From Colius striatus (taxonomy: Eukaryota > Chordata > Aves > Coliiformes > Coliidae), in assembly GCF_028858725.1 (NCBI RefSeq), contig NC_084767.1:18987895-19051894 (forward strand): a stretch of DNA of 64,000 bases. Direction: 5' to 3'. This document shows, piece by piece, positions 12,901-25,204 of the stretch. The translations under genes and the position numbers were made by a program. The first letter of the stretch is position 1. Every line of letters begins with the position of its first letter. The notes under the pieces are model-generated. The model did no database searches and was not told the DNA's origin. It was given only the letters and a program-made list of their open reading frames with translations.

Positions 12901-15447
12901 GCAGAAAACCTCATTGTTTTGCAGCTTCCTGCTCCCATCTGGATTGGAAATCTTGCCAGGAGGCCATTTGGGATGTGACAGCCTCTTCTGCAGGGGTGGC
13001 TTATGCAGCAAGAGGTGCTGTGAACTACTTGGTCTTTGATTAATCTTTCGTTCCATATATTCGATAAGTGCAGTATGCTGGATTTGTCTCAGCTCCATCC
13101 TGGAGATACTTGAACTAGAAAGTGCCCTCCCTCTGTTTTCCAGAGTCCTTCTCCTAGCTGCCACTGCATCTTGCTCACTGATTTCATCCCTGACTTGACT
13201 CCATGACACTTCCTTATCTGCTAGCTGATCGAGTTTCTCAGGTTCAGAATAACAGAGTTTCTTTTGCTCCTTTGTCACCCTTTTCCTTCCCCCTATTCGA
13301 CCCATTTGTGGCCTCTTAATTTCTTCATCTCTGTTTAAACTTTCCAAGGATTCTAGATGAGAAGGGGAACAAGGAAGAGGTTTGTCATCCTCACTTGCAC
13401 TGGATAACGAGAAAGACCTAAGGTGTTCAATTGATGGCCTTTTTGAGGGTTTCTGTCTCAATCTAACGGGCAAACTCATCTGTAAGTCTTTTCTTTTAAA
13501 GGAGGTTTCTCTCAGAACCTTTTTCTGAGCCACTTTAAGTTTCTCTCTGTAGTCATTCTTCAAAATCTCATCCATGGACGAAGCAGGACTCCCAAGAACG
13601 AGATCTTCAGTCTCAACCAGGGGATCATCAGCATTGTACTGATGGTGGTGGTTGGTCTTTTGAGGCTGATTGCTTTCCCTTTGGATCTCTAGACATCGTG
13701 CTGCAGTGGGGTAGCTGCTTGCTGGAAATTCCTTTGGTGAGCTCCTGGAGTCCTCCTGACATTGGGTGAGCTGGTTGTGGTGCAGGATGTTGGCAGTTTT
13801 CCCTCCAGAAAGATAATAAAGCATGGGAGTCGTCTGCCTGGTTATCCGCTCAGCAGCAAGATCATCCTGAAGCTGCCTTAAGAGCTCTTTTCGAAATTTA
13901 GGTTGATATTTCTGAGAAGGAACAGCAGGCTCCTCTTGTCCTAGGTGCATGCTAAGGTCAGGACTGCTATTATCAGCCTGTTTCTCTTTCTCGACTTCAT
14001 GTAAAATCTGAGGTGTAGAATTTTCCTTTGGTCTGAAAAAAGACTTTTGGCTAGTATTATCATAGCACTGCTTATCTCCCTGACCTGACTCCTCAGAGTG
14101 AGGATGCTCTGCTTCTACAGTATCACAGCTGCAAAACAGCGATGATCTCTGTGCTCTGGCTTGCTGATTTGGGAGTGGTTCCTTAACATCACTCCCAATT
14201 CTTCCTTCAGAGTCATAGCATTGATTCTCATCTGTGCAACTGTTGAGCTTCCTGGAAGCATTTTTAGTTAGAAGAGCATTGTCCACATATTTTACATCCC
14301 CACTGTCCTCAAACACATCTTGATCCACATCTGAAAGCAGCTCGTCACGGAGCGGGCACTGAGTGTAGGGCGAGGAGCCCTGCCGGCAGCGTGACTCTGG
14401 CACCGCGCTTTGCAGACCTGCCTCTCTGAAGGGTGCCTTACGTACCCTGCAGGGGTACTGTTTGTCTTCCTGTGTATCATTAACAGCCTCAGGGTTGGTA
14501 TGCACTGGCTGATAGGACGCAGACTTCACATCTTCAGGAATCTTATAAGCATGAACTGAGTTGTATGCAGAAATTAATTTAGGGACGTTAGCCACAGAGT
14601 CAGTCTTTAAATATTCTTGGAAAATGAATGAAGAAGGTCTGCTGAAAACATGTGGATTGCTTCTTCTCGTAGGCTGATGGCAGGGGCTCCACCCTCCATC
14701 TTCCTCTGTCTTTAACCCTGGACTTTTTGGTATAGATACCTCATTTGCAGAATCAAAAGACCTACCCTTGGTTTCCAGAGTCTTTCCCCAAGCAGACATT
14801 GTATCTTCTGTAACTTCATCCCTGTGCTGCCTCCACGGTACATCACTACCTGATAGCTGATTGTCCTGCATGCAAGGAGCTTGCTGCACACTACATTCAC
14901 TGTGACTTCCTGAGTCGTGTCCTCCTCTTGAGTTTTCAAGGTGTCTAGTGACTTTATAGCTATCGAGTCGTGTGGGAGGAGAAGGTGGAAGTGCCACCAG
15001 AAGTGGTGGTCCCTGATTTAAAGCCCCTAGGGTAGGAGTGCTTCCACAGCATTCAGCAAGACTGGTGCTGTGAGGGTTATTATGGATGCTCAGGTCTGGT
15101 CCCTTGTATGAATGTTGGCATCTGAGGTCAGAGTTTGCTCCATTGAGATTACAGATACCTTTTACATACTCCAAGTCCATGTATGGAACCTGCTCTGGAG
15201 GTAAGCAGCAGTTTTCACCATAGCACGATGGGGTGGGATACTCTGGAACATTTGATCCTCCTGAGAAAGAGCTGTAAGCAGAGTCTACTCTTCCAGGGAG
15301 GTACAAGAGATGGTCTACACTGCCGGTCGACTTTGCTGGCAAAAGATGATTATCATTTTCAGGAGAAGTCACAGGCTCCTCTGGCTCTCCAACTCTGCCA
15401 CCTTGCCTATAAGACCATCTTTCTACCTCATTCCCATATGAAGCCAT
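3725..15447 (-). CDS. SHROOM1: SHROOM1, shroom family member 1 (six coding exons)
   Basis: Coding exons in transcript order are 15447-12634, 11450-11389, 8289-7711, 7350-7200, 5804-5532 and 3979-3725. All have GT-AG ends and phases 0, 2, 2, 0, 0 that join into 4,134 nt, 1,377 aa plus stop. SHROOM proteins bind F-actin and recruit Rho kinase to drive apical constriction. SHROOM1 (Xenopus Apx) lacks the N-terminal PDZ domain of SHROOM2-4, and none is seen here. Landmarks are [10 protein letters not shown] near residue 55, [18 protein letters not shown] near 633 (ASD1-like), [14 protein letters not shown] near 729, and the ASD2 coiled-coil domain from about 1090 to the end. The length is near Xenopus Apx and well above human SHROOM1, about 850 aa from memory. 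The ATG at 15447 is the first in frame after an upstream TAA. Introns contain one CR1 copy (6505-6668). Confidence 0.93.
5532..5804 (-). CDS. SHROOM1: SHROOM1 coding exon 5 (ASD2 centre)
   Basis: The acceptor TTTTCCCTTTGCAG and the donor GAGAAG|GTGAGT bound 273 nt in phase 0 at both ends. It encodes [19 protein letters not shown], then [20 protein letters not shown] and [16 protein letters not shown], the most conserved part of the SHROOM ASD2 domain. Confidence 0.96.
6505..6668 (+). mobile_element. CR1 LINE 3' fragment, plus orientation, in SHROOM1 intron
   Basis: CAGGCTGGATGGGGCTTTGA followed by AGCAACC and a decayed GATGAGCTTTAATGTC tail match the end of a CR1 subfamily different from the copy at 1306. 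It is antisense to SHROOM1 and inside the intron between 5805 and 7199. The rest of that intron shows nothing I can name. Confidence 0.85.
7200..7350 (-). CDS. SHROOM1: SHROOM1 coding exon 4 (Ser/Asp-rich)
   Basis: The acceptor TTCCATTCCAATAG and the donor AAGAAA|GTATGT bound 151 nt. The first base completes a split Asp codon from the previous exon and the exit is phase 0, so it fits between its neighbours. The peptide ([20 protein letters not shown] and following) is polar, Ser/Asp-rich and probably a disordered insert within ASD2. It has no family motif, so the support is phase, open frame and splice sites. Confidence 0.85.
7711..8289 (-). CDS. SHROOM1: SHROOM1 coding exon 3 (start of ASD2)
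   Basis: The acceptor CTTTCTTGTAG and the donor GAGAACGA|GTGAGT bound 579 nt (1 + 192 codons + 2). The N-terminal two thirds is low-complexity linker. The end carries [20 protein letters not shown] and [20 protein letters not shown], the recognisable opening of the SHROOM ASD2 domain at about residues 1093-1135. Confidence 0.95.
8290..11388 (-). other. SHROOM1: SHROOM1 intron between coding exons 2 and 3
   Basis: About 3.1 kb of A/T-rich intronic DNA. It contains a four-unit ATCCC run at 8636-8655 and otherwise only short shadow frames. I see no transposon or conserved exon in it. Confidence 0.6.
8636..8655. repeat. (ATCCC)4 microsatellite
   Basis: Four perfect ATCCC units lie within the SHROOM1 intron. 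Confidence 0.85.
11389..11450 (-). CDS. SHROOM1: SHROOM1 coding exon 2 (62-nt small exon)
   Basis: The acceptor CTGTTTTCCTTTCCAG has an excellent pyrimidine tract and the donor is CCCCAG|GTAAGG. Entry is phase 0 and exit phase 2 (20 codons plus AG), exactly what is needed to join the CAG|GTAAGA donor at 12634 to the phase-2 entry at 8289. The peptide is [20 protein letters not shown] plus a split Ser. There is no motif. The assignment rests on phase and splice-site quality, and cDNA could show it to be optional. Confidence 0.75.
12634..15447 (-). CDS. SHROOM1: SHROOM1 large coding exon 1 (residues 1-938)
   Basis: One uninterrupted frame of 938 codons runs from ATG (15447) to the donor ACACAG|GTAAGA. 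It begins [17 protein letters not shown]. Shared SHROOM1 blocks are [54 protein letters not shown] and [12 protein letters not shown]. Much of the rest is polar and Ser/Pro-rich, probably disordered. A small Ala-rich run ([12 protein letters not shown]) lies at about 880-891. Residues 203-229 and 747-774 look like a diverged internal repeat. Confidence 0.96.
13090..13215 (-). repeat. SHROOM1: SHROOM1 internal repeat, copy B
   Basis: This encodes [14 protein letters not shown] followed by TLENRGR (about residues 746-774). It aligns with copy A at 14722-14844 at 13 identical positions over 28 with one single-residue gap. DNA similarity is also visible, for example TTCATCCCTG and CCAGAGTC on the plus strand in both copies. 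Confidence 0.6.
14722..14844 (-). repeat. SHROOM1: SHROOM1 internal repeat, copy A
   Basis: This encodes [14 protein letters not shown] followed by TLETKGR (about residues 202-229), the partner of copy B at 13090-13215. The shared pattern is V-x-W-x-Q-x-R-D-E-x-x-E, then T-L-E-x-x-G-R. Confidence 0.6.
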
Positions 15448-15552
15448 GTTGCAGCATTTCCAGAAATCAAAGTCTGATTAAATATCCACAACTGAGGTCT
15501 TAGAAAAGCACATTTTTCTCTGTAGTCATGTTCCAATAATATCTAGAGGATC
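15448..15552 (-). other. SHROOM1: SHROOM1 5' UTR part of the large exon
   Basis: The acceptor CACTTTCTTTTTAG lies 105 nt before the ATG, so at least one noncoding exon must lie further upstream. The UTR contains one short upstream frame (ATGACTACAGAG to TAA, nine codons) and an in-frame TAA before the main ATG. Confidence 0.7.
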
Positions 15553-18082
15553 CTAAAAAGAAAGTGAAACATGTGAAAAAGACTCAGTGGGAATATTCTG
15601 ATTGCACTTGAGGAGATCAGGCTGCAAGCATCACACACATGCTCAAGATGAATAGTTGAAAACAGTATTTACAGTAGCTGGAAGTAAATTTCTGGCTTCA
15701 GTTAATTATCATAATCTTGGAATGACCAATTCTGCTGTCACAAACAGAGCAGATCCACAAAGATGCCGGCTCTGCGGCTGCCTAATCCTGGAGGTGCTTA
15801 AACACAACACACACCTGACTGATTGAAGTTCTGAAGTGACTTGGGAGTTGCACTTCCAAAACCACTCACAACTGTGGATCAGTGCCCCACTCTCATTTGG
15901 ATGGATCTAAACAGCACAGGGGTTTGCAACTATATGACTGCAATGACATGACACGAACTGCGCCCTAAACCCCTCCAAGTGCCTCCACATTTCCTTTCAG
16001 AATATCTCCCACAGAAATATGAACACATGGATAGTTAGCTGGACATATCAGTGCCCTATGGATAACTTCACCGAAAAAAGAGTGCACAGATTAAACCAAA
16101 AGAATTAACAAATAGGAAGAAATCATTATTAAAATGAGTCTTATCAGCACTCTTCCTCCTCTTTACAAGAACCAAACCATATTTTAGTTCATGAAGATGA
16201 TGAAAACAGTTTGTCATTTAAGTGAGCTTCCATGTCATTTCCATCTGTTCTCAAAAATACTCGTCTTGGGAAAGCTTTCCCAGAGGCTTAGAGAAAGTGG
16301 CTTGATGAGAGATCAACAGAATGAGAGATTCTGCTATCAGAAATAAATCATAGATTTAAAAAAGATGGCCAAGTATTTTCATGGCTGGTGCTAAGAACTC
16401 CCTTGCAAACATACCAAATGCACCAAAAAAGCACCAGCTCAGAGTTTATGTACAATAAGTAAACATTTTTGCAGTCTAGAAAACACCTTGGGTTTACCAG
16501 CACTTATTTACTCTTTGAAGCATGCAGGTTTAGTTTAACAAACGAGATCTCTATAAGCAACCAACTTAATAGGCCAACAGAAGACACACAGGAGATGGTC
16601 ACATCAACAGCGTGACTCAACTGCCTCTGCCAGCTTCAAACCCCTCTGATACACTCAAAGCAGCATGGATCCCCAGTGAAAGACCGACCCTGGCAAGACA
16701 GATGCCAACCAGTGACCTTGTTTAGTAACTCTCATTTAAACCATGATTAGTTATTAAAAGAAAGCAAATAGTCTTGAAAACCCTCGGTGAGAAGCTGCTC
16801 CAGTGATACCCCTTCTGAGGGGATGCAAAGTGTTTCCAAATCCTACCAGACTGTTACAAGTCTGATTTCTTCAAAAAGCTGGAACTCACCAGACATAAAT
16901 CTGCCATTCCCAATACTGTACCTCAGCAGTGGAGCCTCATAAAGCTGGCAGAGAGAGATTTTAGGGCTGACGTTACTGTTTAATCAAAAAAAACCCCTTC
17001 ACATTCCTGCCTTATTTCAAAGACAGCCCCAGTATCATTCATTTTGAGCCAAAGGGAAGACATGGGTAGGAGCCAAAATACACAAGTTAATTTATAAAGG
17101 GAACTTGGACTGGTGGGGCACAGTAAATAAATTAACTAGTTTCTGAGAAATGAAAACAGCATGACACTGAACAGTGGGAATTTCTGCTGGTCTTTTTTTG
17201 CAAAATCAGCAAGAAGTCAACTCAACGAGGCCTGGAGAAGTCCTCTCTCTCTTTAATGAAGACCTAAAACTCAGCTGTGGAATTTGTCTATCCCTAAATA
17301 ACAGGATCACATGGGAAACACAAAGCATCAATGGCTGATGACGACATTCCACATCCTTTTCACCAGGATGTATTGAAGAACTTAAATAAAACCCCTTAGA
17401 TACCTGGTGAAAGGAAAACCTTGGATTTTCTGAAGCTACAGAGAAAGAAAAGCAGTTGAGAGAATGACTGCACTGACATTAAGTGCAGAACCAGCCTGTA
17501 CCACAGTTGCTATCACACCGCTGTCACATTATCTGAAGGAACAGACAGCAGCTGAAAACCTGGACCACTGCAGCGACTGCTGTGTCTCCCTGAGCCGTGC
17601 AAGCTCAGAGCTCTCTGCAGGTGCTGGGAGGCACATGGGATCAATGCTCCTGGGAGCCACATTCCACAGGTGAACCAGAAGGCAGGTTCCTCTGTTGTTC
17701 TTATCCTGGGTTTATTTTTTAAGTAAAATTTAGTTCCAGTGGAAGCTCCCCACATAGCTCTATAACTCAGCTGTTGCTATTAATAGACTGAGCCAAGTCT
17801 TTGTCTGGGATGTGCTGGCACTGTTCCACTCAAGTTAAAGGAGCCACCTTGATTTACAACAAGAATATGGCTCTAACTTTCCACAGTTCTGCACAGAATC
17901 TAAATGACAATTGTGCTTTGGCTTATGTATGAATCAAGTACTCTCCTGGTTTCCTATACCAGTGTTTCCTGAGATCTCTTTTCCCTATTTCAAGCAATTT
18001 TCTGTGAGGTCAGCAACACAGGGAAGAATTTTTGTCTCAGTTTTTTATGATGGTATCAGAAATAACAGGAAACATAACTTCA

Positions 18083-18148
18083 GTAGCTCAGTTGACTAAG
18101 GTAAGAGCACCTGACTTGAAAACAGCAGCCATAAACACCAAGCCCCTA
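18083..18148 (+). repeat. tRNA-like stretch, possible old SINE head or tRNA relic
   Basis: TAGCTCAGTTGACTAAGG, then GTAAGAGCACCTGACTTG, reads like the D arm to anticodon stem of a tRNA. No convincing T arm or acceptor pairing follows, so this is not a functional tRNA. Confidence 0.3.
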
Positions 18149-18682
18149 TTTGTGCCAGGTGCAGAAGGCCATTGCAGCTTACAGGACGTTCCCTCCTCCA
18201 TTTGCTCTACCTCTGCAGTCTCTGCTGTCACCTGGCTGAAGGTAACTGCAGCCTTTCCTTCTGCTCCATGGAGAAGTGACAGATGAGCAAGAGGACTTTC
18301 TCCCACCACCACTGGGTGCCCTCTGGTCCCACCCTTTCCTTGACTCCCATTTTGCATATTCGTTTTGCTTAACATCAAATTTACTATTTCACACCCTTGA
18401 AAGGGACAGATAAATGGTAAGAATTCAAATAACACATTCACCAAGAGCAATACACTCTTCTCTGGAAGTCTCTGCTAAAAAATCTATAATGTGATAATGA
18501 AACACATCCCAGGAAAATCTATCATATTTCTTTTGGGGAACACATTTCCTAAATCCTGGGAGCGGAATTGTTGATCTCAGTGTGTTTAAAGAACTATGTG
18601 AAAACTGCCTTCGCTTTCACATGGAAAAGAAAAACATTAACAAGCTTAAAACTCAACTGACAGTAAGAGCAATGTTATTGTT

Positions 18683-18735
18683 CTCAGCTGGTTGGGTGGT
18701 AGAGCACCTTCACGTCTCTGGGTCTTAGAAATGCT
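18683..18735 (+). repeat. Second tRNA-like stretch
   Basis: CAGCTGGTTGGGTGGTAGAG followed by CACC resembles a tRNA D-arm/A-box region. It lacks a B-box and a closing acceptor stem. It is in the same orientation as the stretch 600 bp to the left and shares GAGCACCT with it. Confidence 0.25.
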
Positions 18736-21700
18736 CTGGCAAGGCTGTAACACAACGTGCACATTCCAGACAAGCTTGCAATATTGTCATTGTAAACCTC
18801 TGAAGGCAAAAAGGAAAGTGTTAAAGTACATCAGAACCAAGAACATTGGAAGATGAAGAGAAGTGCATTAACAGTGTATCATTCTATGCCCAAGGAGGAA
18901 ATGAAGCCACTAACAACCTCTCAAGACTCAAAGTTGTTTGGTTTTGGTTTGTTTTAAATAGGGGCTAACTTGACTTCTATCCATTGATTTCCTGTATTTA
19001 CTCCAGCACTACCTAGGATGCTCTACAGAGAGCACAGCTCTCTATGCAAAGCAGTTTGCAAATATAAAGCACACACTCTTTCTTTTACAGATCTGAAACT
19101 AGAGGGACAAGATGAACAAAAGCATGGGGGAGAAACAAGAGTCTCTGAAGGGAATGAGACCTGTCTAACACTTCCCAGCAGGCTGATGGTTGAGGAAGAA
19201 CAAAATTCAGATGACACAGGATACTGTGTGCACAAGGCTGGGCTGTCTCTGGGCTAAGATACTGATGTCTTGTGTCTGAAAACAGGATTTGATCCAAGTT
19301 TTCACAATAATAATAATGAAAAAAACCCACCAGTAGTGGCAAGGCAGTGCTAGGAAATTCATATTATTACAGCCCATGCTATACATTTTCTCAGCTCAGG
19401 ACTAGTGCTTGCATTAAAACTGTTTCACTCAAACTTTATCAAATACAGTCCCTGGGCATTCACTGCAGATTTGAGTCTTCCTGAAGTCTCCAGTTCCTCA
19501 CAGACCACTGGTAAAACACCAGTCACCTCCTCAACCTCTTAGGGAAAGGTGGTTTGTATTGTGCAATCTTCAGATCCTTGCAACTATCTAAGTGGGTCAA
19601 AGCCTCATGTTTCTGGCAAATTAACTCTGTACAGAGAAAAATCAGCAACTCCAGATTGCAGTCAGTTAACAAGTTATCCATTTTTTAAGGGCAAGCTTTC
19701 TTCTAGTTACAGTCCATAACTCACCTGCAGTTCTATACAATGCCCACACAACCCTAGGAAAAGCAGCCCCTGGCACTGAACACAGCCACCCAGTACATTT
19801 GAGTACTGGTACAGCTCCTTTTAAATTTTACCAACACAATCTTTCCATCAGAGAAGTAAGAACGAGTATTTTCTTAACAAACACAAGCAGAGTTCAAATC
19901 TCCTTTTGGGACAATGCTGTTGGTGTTTATGGGTGAGGAACTGTAATTTTGGAAAACCAAACAGGATTTCTCTGGCAAAAAACTCTAGAAAATAAGGCAA
20001 CACCCTCCTAAAACGTCGGCATGCACAAAATTTCATAGCTCTATTTCTGTAAACCCGACATTTTTAAACAAATGCCCCCATGGCAACAAACAGGGAAAGC
20101 CCAGCTATTAATCCACATCAAACTACAACATGCCCTGTTCTCCAAGCAACCAGCACAGTAAGTGTGTGAAATGCAAAGCAAACATCATGACCAACCTACC
20201 AGTATTAAGTCATGTACATGTTTGTGAATGACTTGTTTCTTATCAAAGGGTAATCACCTGATGTAAATATTAGCTGAAATTCTTCAGATTCCAATCAGTT
20301 GCACAGTCTGCAGCACCTGACCCATCTGTTTCACAGACCATGAGATCTAATTGCTACCGAAATATCATCTGCAAGACTCGTGCTTTAGCAGGCAATCTTG
20401 CTGGCTGGCCTAGAGAAGCCTAGAGAGTCTGAAATCCTGGGGAAGGCAAGAGTCTCTGGTATCACAGCCACCAGTTGACGATCTAGCATAGGTTCCTAAA
20501 TCTTCATCCAGGTCTTCCTGGACAGAAGTCTATGCAAATGCACAACGTGGACGCATTCTCAGTGATTGTATCTCTGAGACATGAGATGTCTGGAAATAAG
20601 AGCCATTCCTTCAGCCAGACTGAAATATCCCAAACTTCCAGACAACTATCAGCTGTCTTCAAATTCACACGACCGTTGAAAGAGTGAGAGGAGCAGAAGG
20701 GTCCCATACCCCATAAAATGTGACTGGCTGATAATCTTTTTGCCCAGCATCTCTGAAACTCAGTTTCTCTCTTAGCTTCTCTTTTAAAATAGACACATCC
20801 CCTTTATTTTTTTTCTATACCACAATCAACAGTTTTATCCCCTAGGACTTCCAGCTTTAGGTCTCAAACAGGAAGGCAAGCCTGTCCTATGACAGGCCCT
20901 TTAGATAATTGGAAAATGGCTTACTTGTATTTTTCTTGCAAAGATCTCTGACAATTCTAAAACCCCAGATTTCTCCTTTAGTGTGACTTCCATAACTACC
21001 GTGCAGGTAGCTAAAGGCTGCCAAGGACATCACACAGAAACCCAGGGTCAAGTTTGGCTTCCATAGGCCCAGTGAGAAACTTACCCTGCTACTGGGAGAC
21101 AGGAAAATTCAAAGTGCCAGACATTCTGAAAACAGAGCCTGACTGGGATTTAGATGAAGTTTATGCCTTGTGTGCACAGAAATAAATTTCACCATAGCAT
21201 GAGGAATGTAAATATTTCCAATGAAAAACGGTAAAAATACACACTTCAGGCTTTCTGGAGCTATGAAAGTGTCTTGGGTAATTTAGAGGAGGATGAAAAT
21301 AATAATGTATATCAATATCCTCCCTTTTGTTTGGTGGATGAAGGGATAGAGTTGTTCCTTCTCTAGCTATGCCTAGCTCTCTACAGGAGGAAGAGCTACT
21401 GACTAGCATGCAAGCTTTGCTTGAGCCACGATGCCAGAATTGGTCCATCTTACATCTTCCCTGGAGTCATTTCCCATACATCTCACTGCTGAACATGAAT
21501 GTTTGGCATTTCAGTAACATGTATTCTTGGCTGATGAAAAACTGGGACCCAAATAAAATGCTTTTGGACCCAAGAACCATGGTCCAGCCAAGGATTTAAT
21601 GAGGAAGATCAGGTTTGGCAACTCTTCATGGCCCTGTGACAGACCTTTTCTGAGCACCCAACAGAGTCTGACCTTTTAATTAGAGCAGTCACCCGCCACA

Positions 21701-22520
21701 TACTTCTCCATTGTCCTCAAATTCCCTGACTTTCCTTATTTAGCCTCAAAAATTTCTCTTTATTTCCATCATCATTACTGCTTAATCTACTAAACACCAA
21801 ATACTTATTCTTGCTTTTACAGGCTACAAGAACAGGCTCAAAAATATTCACGGGTGTTAAAGAATTACAGACCCTAGAGAACTCAAAATTTCAAAAGGAA
21901 AACTAATAAACTGTTGGGTTTTAGACATATGCCTATATATTAGCATATATTATCCAGTATCCTACAGAACATAACATTAAAAAACCCTCATTAGTTTCCT
22001 TCCTCTCGCAATTAATTTAGGAAGAAGGCTCTCTTTAAGGGCAGAAAACGACCAAACTACCTTCTACTCCCTGACACTTGACAGTACAGAGATGCCAGGA
22101 ATCTCCAGCAGATAAGACACGTTCAGAGGACTGCTTTCTTCCCAATGGATAAGCCATCATATTTTAATAGATAACAAAGAAAGATTTAATTTTCAGGAAC
22201 AGGGTGAGCTGCTACATGAGCACATGCTCATAGATCAGTGGTAAGAACAATCTCAGATGCTTTGTCCTTTCTACCTCTGCCAGCAAGGTCATCTGAGAAA
22301 CAGCAGAGAAAAAACGAAATTCTCATAGCCCCCTGATCTCTTATTGACTGCACTGAGCTTCCATAGCCTAGGCATCAAGCCCACAAGAGAAGAAAGCAGC
22401 CTCTAAATAAGTGAAATCCAGTTCAGAGTCTGGTGTGGTTTGAATCCAGAAAAACTAACAGCAAGAGCTGGTTAGCACTCTATGTAAGGCAGTTTTAAAA
22501 ATATGTCCACATGAGACAAA

Positions 22521-22810
22521 TCACAGAATCACAGGATGTTAAAGGTTGGAAGGGACCTCGAAAGATCATCCAGTCCAACCCCCCTGCCACAGCAGGGCCA
22601 CCTAGAGTACGTCACACAGGAACTTGTCTAGGTGAGTTTTGAATGTCCCCAGAGAAGGAGACTCCACAACCCACCTGGGCAGCCCATTCCAGTGCTCTGT
22701 CACCCTCACAGTGAAGAAATTCTTCCTTGTATTTCTTTGGAACCTCTTATCTTCCTGCTCATACCCATTGCACTTTGTCCTATCATTGGACATCATCAAG
22801 TGCTCTAACA
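22521..22810 (-). mobile_element. CR1 LINE 3' fragment, minus orientation
   Basis: TCACAGAATCACAGGATG, then AGATCATCCAGTCCAACCCC, is the reverse complement of the CR1 3' end. It continues through AGGAGACTCCACAACC and GTGAAGAAATTCTTCC. The element is sense relative to SHROOM1. The right edge is approximate. Confidence 0.93.
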
Positions 22811-23157
22811 GGCAGCTCCACCAACTGCCATTCATCCCAAGGCAAATGTGTTCACAGCACTACATGGATGCAAATTTGCCTTTCCCAGGCTTTTATAATT
22901 GCTCTGGGAGAGCTAACTCTCACTCAGACTTGTAAGAGTTGGCTGGCTGGGAAGTGCCTTAAAGTCACCTTATCTTTGGAAGATTAGTGTTTGGCAGCTA
23001 TATATGCTTTACTTCTGTAGGAAACTATTCTCAGAAGCTTAATGGATGGCTCTGTCATTACAATCCAAGAGGCCCAGACAGAAAAAAACCTGCAGATTCC
23101 AATTTCTCTTTGCTGTAATTATCTTTTCTATAGACAAAACAGCCATGAGAACCAACA

Positions 23158-23172
23158 CTGCTGCTGCTGCTG
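23158..23172. repeat. (CTG)5 triplet run
   Basis: Four perfect CTG units plus a near unit lie in noncoding sequence. It is short and not remarkable. Confidence 0.6.
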
Positions 23173-25204
23173 CTCCAGCTTTAGACCAGACGGATCCAGA
23201 GGCAGGGAGCTGGGCTAGGGGCAGGGTCCAGTAAGTGGGATTATATACATTATTTATGTATACATATGTATTTAGATCATGGCTTGTAGATGTAATAAAG
23301 ATGGATTAAACAATGAATTTTCTGATCCTTAAATGTAATCAGAAGGTCTCTGCTGAACTTGGCAAGCTTTAGACTCTCTGCTATGAACTTCATGAACAAT
23401 ATAGAAACATACTCCCTTCACCATATTGTCAAAATACTTCCCATCTAGAGATTACCTGTATGTAAAACATGGGACAGAGATCCCTGCCAGATCTTCCTGA
23501 GAGGAGGGATGGCCAAGCTGGCTCACCCAGATTCTCCCAGAGAACATGGTAATTATCTTGTGCTAATTGGAAAACTTCCTAACACTGAACACAGGTGAGG
23601 AGGAGACTGAGAATGTGAAAGAAACACAGAAAGAAAGGAGAGATATGGCAATGGAGCTTCGTCAAACAAAACAACCTGCTTGTACCTCAGAGTTCATCTC
23701 ACAAACTTTAATCACACACTACCATTCCCAAGAGGGCTATTTGCCTTACCATAATGTAATTTGAGAGTTCTACAACGGGAACAGAACCCAGCACTCCTGG
23801 CTTCAAAGTACTTCTCCTAACTAAAAATTCATTTTTTAAAGAACTTACTACCCTCAATAAAGCATGTGACTTTTTCATTCCTTCGTACCACATTGACAGT
23901 CTAAAATGTAATTAGCAATATCAGCACCTCCATCTCCTTACATACAAATTAAGGATCATGACTTAATATTAATTAATATGGTAATTTAAAAGCCACTATC
24001 TCTTTAACTTTCTGATTTTGACATAAGAAACAGAAAATACACCTTTCCATATCACATCTGTTTTCAGTCTAGTTCACCCAGATGTTAAACATAATTATGC
24101 CTGCCTTTGGGCTGAGACAGAAATGTAATATCCAGCTACTACAGAACATTCCACTGGAATAACAGAAAACCACCAAATATATATATTAGACTGGTCCATT
24201 CCTTTGGCAAATACCGCACTCAAGTATTTTTCCATGTATTTCACTTGGACAGCATTCATAAGCATTTATTCTTAACCTCTCTAAACATTATAGTCACAGG
24301 CTTCCATAACAAATAATGAGAAAGCAGATTAATCGTTAAAAATAATCTGGAAATATCCATTAGTCACATTAGTACAGGTTTAATGGTAAGGTGGCAGTTG
24401 CTTAGAATCACAGGCAAAAATTAAACACCCAGTCTGCAAACAGTATTCTGACATGCTGCAGAACTGACTGGAGATGGTGAGAAAAAAGACTGAGGAAGGC
24501 GTAGATTTATTTAATTCAGAGACAAAGCAGTGTCTAAGCAATAATGAGAGAGACTGCAACAGAGCAGCTGACAGTGAGGAAGTCACTCAATCTCTGACTA
24601 CCTGCAAGCAATCCAGAGAAGCGGAAGATTCATATGGAAGATAGTCTGGTTAGCATATAAACAGGAGACCATGTGATTCCCTGTCTGTAATACTTCACAC
24701 CAACTAGTCCCTACCCAAAGAGAAAGGTGGGAGGTATTTTTTTTTTCACATATGGCTTTCTACATTTAATCTGTTCTACAGAAACTTCAAGTTTCCAGGT
24801 TGGTCAACTATAACCTGCCCTTCATCATCAGCCTCATCACTTCAGCACTGCCTGTGCTGGAGAATCATTAAGTGCATTTGTACCAAAGCTGCTATTTTCT
24901 GTGTAAAAATGTCTAATCTCCACACATCTTACCTCCTCTACTTACCATGGACCTAGACTGTATTTATGCTGCAAAATAAATATCATCTGCATGTCCAAGG
25001 ATGGAGTAGAGTTCCTGTCTTTGTATTAGGCTGATGGTTATACCCAAGGTGACACACTAGACTGCCCATGTCCACAACAAGTGTGAGATTGGTCCTTTAC
25101 ACCATACAACATACTAATAATTGTAGCATTTTAAAGATAAATTTTCTAGTATAAACTCAGTTCTTCCCTTGCTCTATTACTTGGTTACATTCATGCTTTT
25201 CCCT

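Noticed and set aside
18083-18148. Functional tRNA gene
   Set aside because: There is no T arm with GGTTC-type B box and no acceptor-stem pairing.
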